64,000 nucleotides of DNA from Phycisphaerae bacterium (GTDB lineage Bacteria; Planctomycetota; Phycisphaerae; Sedimentisphaerales; Anaerohalosphaeraceae): positions 1-64,000 of the forward strand of contig JAGPMT010000010.1 of the NCBI GenBank assembly GCA_018052735.1. The letters run 5' to 3'. The stretch's first letter is position 1. Each line of letters begins with the position of its first letter. The position numbers and the translations under genes are program-made. Below, one piece after another: positions 51,437-59,762 of the stretch. The notes beneath the pieces were generated by a model that saw only the letters and a program-made list of their open reading frames with translations, was not told the DNA's origin and ran no database searches.

Positions 51437-54298
51437 ATGAAGGTTTTCAGCGAATCTGTTGTCCAATGGTCGGTGGCCCATTACAAACTTGTTACGGCTG
51501 CAATGATTGTATTTACATTGTGCTGCGGGGCATTTATACCTCTGATTCAAGTAGATACTGACCCGGAAAACATGCTTTCGCCTGATGAAGCGGTTCGGGT
51601 TTTCCACAATCAAACCAAAAAGCAGTTTGACCTCAGTGATATCGTTGTTCTTGGGATTATTAATGAACGCAATGAATATGGAGTATTTAATCCCGCAACG
51701 CTCCAGCGCATTTATGAATTGACGGAATTTGCCAAAACTCTCAACCATCTGGACAAAAAGGATCCGCAGCGTCTAGCCGGCGTGATTGAAGTGGATATGA
51801 TTGCCCCTTCGCTGATTGACCATATCGGGCAGGGCGGCCCGGGAGTGATTACATTTGAATGGCTGATGCCGCAGCCCCCGCAGACGCAGGCCGAGGCGCT
51901 GGAAATCCGCGATAAAGCCCTGTCCAATCCTCTGCTGAATGGAACGATGGTTTCCGAAGATGGAAAGGCCCTGTGTCTCTATATCCCCCTGACAGATAAG
52001 CATTTCAGCTATCGGGTGTATTCGGAGCTGAACAAAAAAATCGCTCAAATGGGCGGTGAAGAGAACTTTTATATTACCGGTCTGCCCGTAGCAGAAGATA
52101 CCTTCGGCGTAGAAATGTTTATTCAGATGGCCGTTTCGGCTCCGCTGGCGATGCTGACTATTTTTATCCTGATGCTCATTTTCTTCCGCAAGCTCATCCT
52201 GGTGATAGCTCCGATGATTATCGCGATGGTGTCAGTCATCTCAACCATGGGGCTGCTGATTGGGTTCCGTTATCCGGTGCATATTATGAGCTCGATGATA
52301 CCGATTTTCCTAATGCCCATTGCTGTGGTGGATTCGGTTCATATATTGTCAGAATTTTTCGAAGTTTATACCAAGCAAAAAGGACGCAGACAGGCCGTCT
52401 TGGATGTTATGCAGGTTTTGTTTGCTCCTATGCTCTACACTTCCTTAACCTCAGCAGCCGGCTTTTTATCGCTGGCGCTGACACCAATACCGCCGGTGCA
52501 GGTCTTTGGTGTGTTTGTGGCTGTTGGAATAATGATTGCTTGGATTTTCACCGTGACATTTATACCGGCCTATGTGATGCTGATTCCGGAAAAGTTTCTG
52601 GCAACTTTCGGACGTGCCGTGTCTGATGAAGATAAACCCGGCATCATGACGCGTCTGCTTCATAGCGCAGGCGGCTTAACCTGCCGTTATGCAAAGCCGA
52701 TTTTAGCCGCACTGGCAGTATTGACGGGTTTGGCTGGCTGGGGCATTGCTAAAATTCAAATCAATGATAATCCGGTCAAATGGTTTTCTAAACGCCACCC
52801 CATCCGCATTGCCGACATTGCATTGAACAGGCATTTTGGCGGGACTTATATGGCCTATCTGATTCTGGATGGCCAGCCCCCCCAAAAAGCAACCACAGAA
52901 GACTTGGAATATATCCGTAAGGGTTTGGCAGCTTTTGCAGCCCAGATTCAGCAGGATTATGCGAATGCCCCTATTCTGGCAGAAAAAATCCAAGTCCAGC
53001 TGGATTCCCTCTTTGCAGCCAGCGATTCCTATAAGGGATTTTTGGATGCCGTTGTCCGATGGATTGATACGCAGGCTAAGAATGCTCCCGATGAGGAATA
53101 TTATACGTGGGACGAACTGCGTGTATATTTTGGCATAGAGGGTGAACGGCTGAAGGTCTTCAAACGCCCCGATGTCCTGAATTATATGGCGGCTCTCCAA
53201 TCGCATCTGGAACAGACTGGTTTGGTGGGCAAAAGCAATTCCGTCGCCGATATCGTACGCAAAATCAATCAGGAACTGGTGGACGGCAGGCCTGAGAATT
53301 ACCGTATTCCCGAACAGCTTCAGGGTGTGGCCGAATGTTATGTGCAGTTTCAGCAGAGCCATCGCCCGAAGGATTTATGGCATTTTCTCACCCCGGACTA
53401 CCTCCACGCCAATATCTGGATGCAGCTTACCAGCGGCGACAACAAAGATATGGAACAGGTTGTCCGTGCGGTCGAGGACTACTTTGCTGCGCACAAGCCG
53501 CCGGTGGAGCTGACCTATCACTGGGCCGGCCTGACATATATCAATACAGTATGGCAGGAGAAAATGGTCTTTGGCATGCTGCAGTCATTTTTGGGCTCTT
53601 TTCTGGTGGTATTTATCATGATGGCTGTGCTGTTCCGCTCCCCCCTGTGGGGACTTTTATGCATGGTGCCGCTGACGATTACCATCGCGGCAATTTATGG
53701 AACGATCGGCTTTATCGGCAAAGATTATGATATGCCGGTAGCGGTCTTAAGCGCCTTGACACTTGGTATGGCAGTCGATTTTGCAATTCATTTTCTCCAG
53801 CGGAGTCGGGAAACCCATCAAGCGGCCGGATCGTGGGCAAAAGCAGCCCCTCAAATGTTTGGCGAACCGGCCCGTGCTATCAGCCGCAATATCCTTGTGA
53901 TTGCCATCGGTTTTCTGCCGCTGCTGGCTGCTCCGCTGGTGCCGTATAAGACCGTCGGCATCTTTCTGTGTGCGATTATGGCTGTTTCCGGTTTTATTAC
54001 GCTGGCGGCCTTGCCGGCGGTGCTTACTGTGGCAGAGAAATACTTTTTCAAAGCCGGCAGAAAAATAGAATCTGTTGGCTGCAACTGCAGTTTTTGCATC
54101 ATCATCGCCGTCTCGGTAGCAGCGCTGGTTGCACTTAATTTGCATCAGTACTGGCAGGTAGGTTTTACAAAACTCACAGGGATGAGTATTGCTCTCATTC
54201 CAGTCTTAGTTTTGGTTTGCGGACTGATGTCTCGCCGGAAGGCGTGCCAGACAAATAGAGACAATCAAATTTCACGGGAAGATGGAGGTGTCAAATGA
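51437..54298 (+). CDS. MMPL/RND-family exporter (HAE3 type)
   Basis: 953 aa from ATG 51437, preceded by GCGGAG. Twelve membrane helices in two sterol-sensing/MMPL-like halves, each with a large periplasmic loop (about 40-225 and 440-690). Proton-relay acid residues are seen in IAVVDSVHILSEF and LTLGMAVDFAIHFL, which occupy the same place in both halves. This subfamily exports hydrophobic or lipid-like molecules; the LolA-like and barrel genes downstream support transfer across the envelope. Confidence 0.9.
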   Translation: MKVFSESVVQWSVAHYKLVTAAMIVFTLCCGAFIPLIQVDTDPENMLSPDEAVRVFHNQTKKQFDLSDIVVLGIINERNEYGVFNPATLQRIYELTEFAKTLNHLDKKDPQRLAGVIEVDMIAPSLIDHIGQGGPGVITFEWLMPQPPQTQAEALEIRDKALSNPLLNGTMVSEDGKALCLYIPLTDKHFSYRVYSELNKKIAQMGGEENFYITGLPVAEDTFGVEMFIQMAVSAPLAMLTIFILMLIFFRKLILVIAPMIIAMVSVISTMGLLIGFRYPVHIMSSMIPIFLMPIAVVDSVHILSEFFEVYTKQKGRRQAVLDVMQVLFAPMLYTSLTSAAGFLSLALTPIPPVQVFGVFVAVGIMIAWIFTVTFIPAYVMLIPEKFLATFGRAVSDEDKPGIMTRLLHSAGGLTCRYAKPILAALAVLTGLAGWGIAKIQINDNPVKWFSKRHPIRIADIALNRHFGGTYMAYLILDGQPPQKATTEDLEYIRKGLAAFAAQIQQDYANAPILAEKIQVQLDSLFAASDSYKGFLDAVVRWIDTQAKNAPDEEYYTWDELRVYFGIEGERLKVFKRPDVLNYMAALQSHLEQTGLVGKSNSVADIVRKINQELVDGRPENYRIPEQLQGVAECYVQFQQSHRPKDLWHFLTPDYLHANIWMQLTSGDNKDMEQVVRAVEDYFAAHKPPVELTYHWAGLTYINTVWQEKMVFGMLQSFLGSFLVVFIMMAVLFRSPLWGLLCMVPLTITIAAIYGTIGFIGKDYDMPVAVLSALTLGMAVDFAIHFLQRSRETHQAAGSWAKAAPQMFGEPARAISRNILVIAIGFLPLLAAPLVPYKTVGIFLCAIMAVSGFITLAALPAVLTVAEKYFFKAGRKIESVGCNCSFCIIIAVSVAALVALNLHQYWQVGFTKLTGMSIALIPVLVLVCGLMSRRKACQTNRDNQISREDGGVK

Positions 54299-54486
54299 CA
54301 GTCGAAAAAGCACTGAGGGCAATAGCCGGCGGATTTGTATTGACTAGCGTTCTTTTGGCTTCCTTCCACAGCATTCATTGGCTGTGGTTTACCGGATTTG
54401 TGGGGGCCAATCTGCTCCAGTCAGCATTTACCAACTGGTGCCCGATGATAGTCCTTCTGAAAAAACTTGGTTTACCCAGCAGTTAA
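54295..54486 (+). CDS. DUF2892/YgaP-type small membrane protein
   Basis: 63 aa with two hydrophobic helices; the sequence FVGANLLQSAFTNWCPM with a Cys-Pro-Met end is the hallmark of DUF2892 (the membrane part of rhodanese YgaP). Start overlaps the exporter stop (ATGA). Function unknown; often near sulfur or exporter genes. Confidence 0.88.
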   Translation: MTVEKALRAIAGGFVLTSVLLASFHSIHWLWFTGFVGANLLQSAFTNWCPMIVLLKKLGLPSS

Positions 54487-54510
54487 CAGCAGAAAGCGAG
54501 GTATTTGAAA

Positions 54511-55338
54511 ATGAAAAAACTAATTTTTCTATTGGTTATGACAGCAGTTCTTGGATTAAGAACATTTGCCCAAGAGTCAGCCGCTCCAACAGTTGAAGAA
54601 ATCGTTAAAAAAGCCAATCATACGGCCTATTATCAGGGATTTGACGGAAAAAGCCGCGTTGTAATGAACATTATTGACAAGCAGGAACGAACGCGCAGCC
54701 GCGAGTTTGTTATTCTTCGCAAAAATACCGGACAAACGGACGGGGACCAGAAGTATTTTGTCTATTTTCAATCGCCTGCTGATGTCCGCAAAATGGTGTT
54801 TATGGTGCACAAGCATGCGTCGGTAGATCAGGAGGATGACCGCTGGCTCTATCTGCCGAACCTCGATTTGGTTAAACGGATTGCTGCAGGCGACAAGCGG
54901 ACCAGCTTTGTCGGTTCTGATTTCCTTTACGAAGATGTCTCAGGACGCAATTTGGCTGAGGATACTCACCTGCTTGTTCAAACCACCGACCAGTACTATG
55001 TTGTAAAAAATGTCCCTATCAAACCTGAAACAGTAGAGTTTTCATCCTATACAGTCTTCATCGATAAAAAAACCTATATGCCGATGAAAATGGAGTTTTA
55101 CGATAAAGACAACGTTCTTTACCGCACAATCGAATCAATAAAGGTCGAACAGATTCAGGCCAAAGAAGCAGATCAAGAAGTAACCTATCCGACGGTAACC
55201 CAGTCAGTAGTCAAAGACCTTAAAACGGGCAGCCGGACAGAAATGACATTCTCGGATATTCAGTATAATATCGGATTGTCGGATGATATCTTTACTGAAC
55301 GTTATCTGCGCAGACCTCCAAGAGAGGCAATGCGCTGA
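54511..55338 (+). CDS. LolA-like outer-membrane lipoprotein-sorting protein
   Basis: 275 aa. Signal peptide about 1-20 (LGLRTFAQ), periplasmic. Resembles the LolA/LolB-fold proteins annotated as outer-membrane lipoprotein-sorting proteins and usually paired with MMPL exporters: KHASVDQEDDRWLYLPNLDL and SFVGSDFLYEDVSGRN are typical. ATG 54511 behind GCGAGGTA is preferred to TTG 54505. It probably carries the exporter substrate through the periplasm. Confidence 0.85.
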   Translation: MKKLIFLLVMTAVLGLRTFAQESAAPTVEEIVKKANHTAYYQGFDGKSRVVMNIIDKQERTRSREFVILRKNTGQTDGDQKYFVYFQSPADVRKMVFMVHKHASVDQEDDRWLYLPNLDLVKRIAAGDKRTSFVGSDFLYEDVSGRNLAEDTHLLVQTTDQYYVVKNVPIKPETVEFSSYTVFIDKKTYMPMKMEFYDKDNVLYRTIESIKVEQIQAKEADQEVTYPTVTQSVVKDLKTGSRTEMTFSDIQYNIGLSDDIFTERYLRRPPREAMR

Positions 55339-55350
55339 TAGGAGCCGATT

Positions 55351-56625
55351 ATGAAAGTAAAATGGATTTGGATGACCGTAATTTTTTTTAGTATTGGAGC
55401 AGGGGCTGTTGCTGAAGAAAATGACGGCGCATCGCCATGGCAGCAGTTGTTCAGCTCGGTGGATGTTCACGGATTTACCGAACTGCGAGGCGGCTACCGC
55501 ATTCGCAAGGATCCTTACCAAAAGGATATGTCCGTAATGGAAGCCCGTACCCAACTGGATTTGTCCAGTTATAACGATTGGGGGGATTTCAAATACAAGG
55601 GAGATATCTGGGGAGATCTTGTAGCCGAACAGGGCGACTATGAAACACGCGAACTTTGGTTTTTTACCCGGCCAGCCGACTGGATGGATTTCAAGCTTGG
55701 GCGGCAGGTTCTGACTTGGGGGACAGGGGATTTATTATTCCTGAATGACCTGTTTCCTAAGGATTGGCAGTCATTTTTTATCGGACGTGACTCCGAGTAC
55801 CTCAAAGCGCCGTCTGATGCCGCCAAATTCAGTTTTTTTACAGATGCGGCCAATATTGATGTCGTTTATACGCCGAAGTTTGATTCCGACCGGTATATTA
55901 CTGGCCAATATCTTTCTTATTGGAACAATTCTTTAAGCCGGCGTGCGGGACGGGACGCCTATGTTTATACTGACAAGCCGGACCGTTGCTTTCGGGATGA
56001 TGAAATTGCACTGCGTATTTATAAAAATATCAACAACTATGAATACGCCCTCTACGGCTATTGGGGTTTTTGGAAAAGCCCTGCCGGAATGACCCCAACG
56101 GGATCGGCAACCTTTCCTGACCTGAATGTCTATGGCGCCAGTGTCCGCGGACAGGTCGCCAAAGGCATCGGCAATGCCGAAATCGCCTATTATGAGTCCG
56201 CTGATGACCAAAATGGAAAAAATCCGCTTATCAGCAACTCCGAATTACGGTATCTGGTTGGCTATACTCAGGAAATCGCCAAAGATGTCACAGGCGGACT
56301 CCAGTATTATCTTGAACAGATGCTCGATTACAATGCCTATCTTCGCCATCTTTCCGGCGGTCCGAAACGAGACCGGGACCGCCATGTTTTAACAGCTCGG
56401 CTGACCAAACTCCTGATGAATCAGAATCTGTCGCTTTCGATGTTTACCTATTACTCTCCCAGCGACAGCGATGTCTATCTGCGGCCGAATATCCATTACA
56501 AAGCTACTGATACCTTATCGGTGGAAACCGGAGCCAATATCTTTTTTGGAGACCATCCGCACACATTTTTTTCCCAATTTGAGAACAACTCTAATATTTA
56601 TGCGGCTGTCCGATATAGTTTTTAA
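55351..56625 (+). CDS. Outer-membrane beta-barrel protein (DUF1302-like)
   Basis: 424 aa with a signal peptide (about 1-20). Alternating amphipathic strands with many aromatic residues; the closing strand ends NSNIYAAVRYSF, with C-terminal Phe, as in outer-membrane proteins. WMDFKLGRQVLTWGTGDLLF resembles the DUF1302 group often found with MMPL exporters and LolA-like proteins. GGAG ribosome site. Last gene of the operon. Confidence 0.8.
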   Translation: MKVKWIWMTVIFFSIGAGAVAEENDGASPWQQLFSSVDVHGFTELRGGYRIRKDPYQKDMSVMEARTQLDLSSYNDWGDFKYKGDIWGDLVAEQGDYETRELWFFTRPADWMDFKLGRQVLTWGTGDLLFLNDLFPKDWQSFFIGRDSEYLKAPSDAAKFSFFTDAANIDVVYTPKFDSDRYITGQYLSYWNNSLSRRAGRDAYVYTDKPDRCFRDDEIALRIYKNINNYEYALYGYWGFWKSPAGMTPTGSATFPDLNVYGASVRGQVAKGIGNAEIAYYESADDQNGKNPLISNSELRYLVGYTQEIAKDVTGGLQYYLEQMLDYNAYLRHLSGGPKRDRDRHVLTARLTKLLMNQNLSLSMFTYYSPSDSDVYLRPNIHYKATDTLSVETGANIFFGDHPHTFFSQFENNSNIYAAVRYSF

Positions 56626-56900
56626 TGGCGTCGCAATGGGATATTTCACCATTTTTTCACCAGAAGGTATATAAAGTGGGAAAGTTTATTAACAGATAAC
56701 CTTCAAAATCTGAAATTTTTACAAAATTTTCCCCGCTTTCTTGCCGGCACCTGTTAGAAAATTCATGCAAACTATATGTAGTGGCCATTGTATATTTTTG
56801 GGCGCTATATATGGTAATTTTCTTGTTTTAGACGAGATTTTGGATATTTATCTCGGAAGATTTTTTTAACATATTTTTGAAAAAAACCGATGTTTACTTG
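56626..56900. other. AT-rich gene-free spacer before the mraZ promoter
   Basis: About 275 bases with long A/T runs. I see no gene, tRNA or clear terminator hairpin for the barrel-protein operon. Confidence 0.6.
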
Positions 56901-56954
56901 TTGACATTGTGGGAATAAGTGGTAATAATTCCCACAAACAATATTAGCTGTGGG
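56901..56954 (+). promoter_or_regulatory. mraZ promoter with candidate MraZ boxes
   Basis: TTGACA (56901-56906) and an extended -10 TGG-TAATAA (56920-56928; spacer 16). Overlapping it are GTGGG at 56909 and GTGGT at 56919, a 10-base period, and another GTGGG at 56950. MraZ is known to bind repeated TGGGN boxes of 10-base period in its own promoter. In addition GTGGGAAT (56909-56916) and ATTCCCAC (56928-56935) form a perfect 8-base inverted repeat around the -10 box. Confidence 0.7.
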
Positions 56955-56963
56955 ACAAGTACG

Positions 56964-57443
56964 ATGCTGCTGTTGACCGGCGAATACGAACATACAATCG
57001 ATGAGAAGAATCGGCTATTTATCTCAAACAAACTCCGAAGTCAAATCGATATCCGGAAATACGGCTGCAATTTTTATCTTACCATGGGTTCCAACGGCAT
57101 TTTGTGTTTATACCCGGATGAATATTTCGAGCAGATCGCCCTTGCCGGTGCGCCACGGACAGGCGCCCCGGACGAAGCAGTTGCTTTCGAGCGGCTCAGC
57201 TTTGCATTGGCCAGCAAGGTCGAGTTGGATCGGCAGGGACGATTGTTAATCAATGAAAAGTTAAGAAAACGAGCCAATCTGGGTACGGCATTGACTCTGG
57301 TAGGGGTCCGTGACCATATTGAGATATGGAATACGGAAGACTGGGAGCATTATCTGGAAGATAATCTCAGCCAATTTCATACACAGGTGGCTCAGGCACG
57401 CCAAGCCCAGCTGCAAAGGCAGGGCCAGGATTTGGAACGTTAG
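56964..57443 (+). CDS. mraZ: Transcriptional regulator MraZ
   Basis: AbrB-fold DNA-binding protein that autoregulates the division and cell-wall cluster. MLLLTGEYEHTIDEKNRLFI is the family start; the second half-repeat reads ALASKVELDRQGRLLINEKL. 159 aa from ATG 56964, with GGGACAAG upstream (the open frame to 56919 runs into the promoter). The C-terminal 15 residues are a Gln/Arg-rich helix. First gene of the cluster. Confidence 0.94.
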   Translation: MLLLTGEYEHTIDEKNRLFISNKLRSQIDIRKYGCNFYLTMGSNGILCLYPDEYFEQIALAGAPRTGAPDEAVAFERLSFALASKVELDRQGRLLINEKLRKRANLGTALTLVGVRDHIEIWNTEDWEHYLEDNLSQFHTQVAQARQAQLQRQGQDLER

Positions 57444-57455
57444 GGAGAACTCCTT

Positions 57456-57665
57456 ATGAAGACACAAACAAACAATCCAGTAGAAGTGCTTCAACAGGGA
57501 CTGACCGGGCGGCGTCCGGTGGATGAGCAGGTGCTGTCTTGTGCGGCACTGCTGGCCGAACGCCTCCAGCAGTTAAAAAGTGCCGACCCGATTTTTGACT
57601 CGATCGCGTTTTCGCCGGATGTGGAGGCAATGATGGCTTCCCATCTGACGGCGGTTGTAAATTAA
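57456..57665 (+). CDS. Small unknown protein between mraZ and rsmH
   Basis: 69 aa, strong ribosome site (AGGGAGAA), 12 bases after mraZ. No membrane helix, no signal; predicted mostly helical, with CAALLAERLQQLKSADPIFD and SPDVEAMMASHL. I do not recognise it. The place is normally empty in bacterial division clusters, so it may be a clade-specific regulator or division factor. The spacing and ribosome site support a real gene. Confidence 0.7.
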   Translation: MKTQTNNPVEVLQQGLTGRRPVDEQVLSCAALLAERLQQLKSADPIFDSIAFSPDVEAMMASHLTAVVN

Positions 57666-57693
57666 TGGTTTCTTTGACAATCCGGAGTGTCCG

Positions 57694-58620
57694 ATGTCGG
57701 TTCATCAGGACAAAGGGATAGATGAGCCGCTGCCGGCGGAACATATTCCGGTGCTGCTGAAACCGCTTCTGGATATCGTTCAGTTTCCCACGGATGGGAT
57801 TATGGTCGATGCCACGGTTGGACATGGAGGTCACAGCCGGCAGTTCGGCCGCCGCTTAGGCCCGGAGGGATTGCTGGTCGGGCTTGATGTTGATGCAGAG
57901 TGTATCCGTCGAGCCCGTTCATCCCTGTCCCCGCTGGCCTGTCGGGTGCTTCTGCTGCGGGAGAACTTTGCAGATATCAGCACTGTTCTCCGGCAGCAGG
58001 GTATTGACAAGGCGGATTTTATTTTGGCGGATCTCGGTTTTTGTTCGGCCCAGATGGACGATGTCCAGCGGGGTTTAAGCTTTCAAAAGCCGATGCCGCT
58101 GGATATGCGGCTGGATGACCGGCTGACGACAACGGCAGCGGATTTAGTAAATCAGCTGAGCCAGACGGAGCTGGCAGACGTGATTTATAGGTATGGACAG
58201 GATCGAGCATCACGGAGGATAGCTCGATTCATCGTCCAGCAGCGTTCGGTTCGAAAATTAACAACAACCACGGAATTGGCAGAGCTGGTATGCCGGGCAC
58301 TGAAGCAAAGGCCCCATGCGGGGCGGATTCATCCGGCTACACGGACATTTCAGGCTCTGCGGATCGCTGTCAACAGAGAGTTAGAAAATCTGGATCGGCT
58401 GCTGGAGACTGCACCCGCTTTGCTCAAGCCGGGCGGATGGATTGCAGTTATCAGTTTTCACAGTCTGGAGGACGGACGGGTTAAAAACAATTTTCGAAAA
58501 AATCATGCGGACGGACGGTATGAGATCATAACCAAAAAACCAATCGTAGCGGATGCACAGGAAGTTGCTCAAAATCCGAGAGCCAGAAGTGCAAAGTTGC
58601 GGATTGCCAGATGTTTGTGA
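57694..58620 (+). CDS. rsmH: 16S rRNA m4C1402 methyltransferase RsmH
   Basis: 308 aa SAM-dependent methyltransferase modifying N4 of C1402 in 16S rRNA. EHIPVLLKPLL at the start, SAM motif VDATVGHGGHSRQFGRRL, then DFILADLGFCSAQMDD and AVISFHSLEDGRVKNNF, all diagnostic (FCS for the usual GVSS is a local variation). Standard second gene of division clusters. Confidence 0.95.
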   Translation: MSVHQDKGIDEPLPAEHIPVLLKPLLDIVQFPTDGIMVDATVGHGGHSRQFGRRLGPEGLLVGLDVDAECIRRARSSLSPLACRVLLLRENFADISTVLRQQGIDKADFILADLGFCSAQMDDVQRGLSFQKPMPLDMRLDDRLTTTAADLVNQLSQTELADVIYRYGQDRASRRIARFIVQQRSVRKLTTTTELAELVCRALKQRPHAGRIHPATRTFQALRIAVNRELENLDRLLETAPALLKPGGWIAVISFHSLEDGRVKNNFRKNHADGRYEIITKKPIVADAQEVAQNPRARSAKLRIARCL

Positions 58621-58642
58621 GATGAGAAAAGGAGTTTTCAAA

Positions 58643-59509
58643 ATGACTGCTGATGCGAAAATAGGATTGCTGTTGGGGCTGTTTTTTATTGTTATTATTG
58701 CATTTCTGGTCAATGGACTGCCCAATTTTGTGCGTCAGAACGACTCAAAGCCCCTTGATGCGGCTATTACCGCCTCTGGGAGTTCAGAACTGATTATTGA
58801 TAACAGCTTGACCGAAGCGATTCATCGCCTCCGTCCTCAAATTGAGCTGCGCCAGACAGAGCCCTCCAATGAAGTTTTAGTTATTGATTCCTCTGCCCAG
58901 CCCATACCGCAGCAATCTTTAGAAACGGTATCTCAGCCGCAAATGAAAGTCCAAACCGAAGTTGCGGCAGCAGTTACGCCGGTCCCTGCTCCGAAACAGG
59001 AATCAGGTATCCAAGCAGTGCAGCCGGCTTCCCGCTCCGTACAGCCGGTTTCGCAAAAGTCCAAAACCCATATTGTGCAGTCAGGCGAGCATCTGTCTTC
59101 TATTGCGCAGAAATATTACGGCAAAGAGGACGGCAATCGCCGACTGGTTATTCAGAAACTATATGAGACAAATGCAAAGACCTTGAAATCCCCCGATCAT
59201 ATTCAGGCAGGAGATAAACTGGTTATTCCTCCGCTGGACGAACTGCTGGGAGCACCGCAACCTTCGGTTTCTCAGCCTTCTGAGACGCTTCTGAGTAAGT
59301 TTTCTTCGCTTTTGGAACGAGCAGGCAAAGAGGATACCAAGAAGGTATCTGAATATGTGGTGCGGCAAGGTGACAGTTTGTGGTCTATTTCCGAGAAGAC
59401 CTTGGGCGACGGCAAGCGCTACAATGAAATTATTCAGCTCAACAAAGACCGCATCAAGAATGCGGACGATGTGGCCGCAGGCATGACCTTAAAAATCCCC
59501 GCTCGATGA
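58643..59509 (+). CDS. Membrane-anchored protein with two LysM domains
   Basis: 288 aa from ATG 58643, behind AAGGAG (the open frame begins earlier, inside rsmH). One N-terminal membrane helix (about 8-27), a low-complexity Gln/Ser/Val linker, then LysM domains at about 145-200 (HIVQSGEHLSSIAQKYYG) and 238-286 (YVVRQGDSLWSISEKTLG). LysM modules bind peptidoglycan, so it is likely a periplasmic cell-wall protein. It occupies the interval between rsmH and ftsL, which is usually absent in other phyla. Confidence 0.9.
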   Translation: MTADAKIGLLLGLFFIVIIAFLVNGLPNFVRQNDSKPLDAAITASGSSELIIDNSLTEAIHRLRPQIELRQTEPSNEVLVIDSSAQPIPQQSLETVSQPQMKVQTEVAAAVTPVPAPKQESGIQAVQPASRSVQPVSQKSKTHIVQSGEHLSSIAQKYYGKEDGNRRLVIQKLYETNAKTLKSPDHIQAGDKLVIPPLDELLGAPQPSVSQPSETLLSKFSSLLERAGKEDTKKVSEYVVRQGDSLWSISEKTLGDGKRYNEIIQLNKDRIKNADDVAAGMTLKIPAR

Positions 59510-59519
59510 GCCCAGCCGG

Positions 59520-59762
59520 ATGTCGCGATTGCGAGTCATTTTTGTTGTCTTTTCCATAACGGCATGTTTGGTTTTTACCATTTTTTTGCGGACTTCCGCC
59601 AGCCGGATGTTCAATCAATATCGCAGTGCGGAGGTAGAGCAGAAAAACCTTCGCCAGCAGCTCTGGCAGAAGCAGCTTCGTTTTGAGTATCTGGTCAATC
59701 CGGCTGGATTGCCTCCCTTGCCTCCTCCAGATGATTCGGCTAAGAAAGGCGGTATGCAATGA
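59520..59762 (+). CDS. FtsL-like division protein
   Basis: 80 aa: N-terminal membrane helix (about 5-24) followed by a coiled coil of about 30 residues and a Pro-rich tail. Sequence is too short for a firm family match; the call rests on topology and on the place directly before ftsI, with a 4-base overlap, where FtsL always stands. Expected to join FtsB and FtsQ-type proteins. Confidence 0.65.
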   Translation: MSRLRVIFVVFSITACLVFTIFLRTSASRMFNQYRSAEVEQKNLRQQLWQKQLRFEYLVNPAGLPPLPPPDDSAKKGGMQ

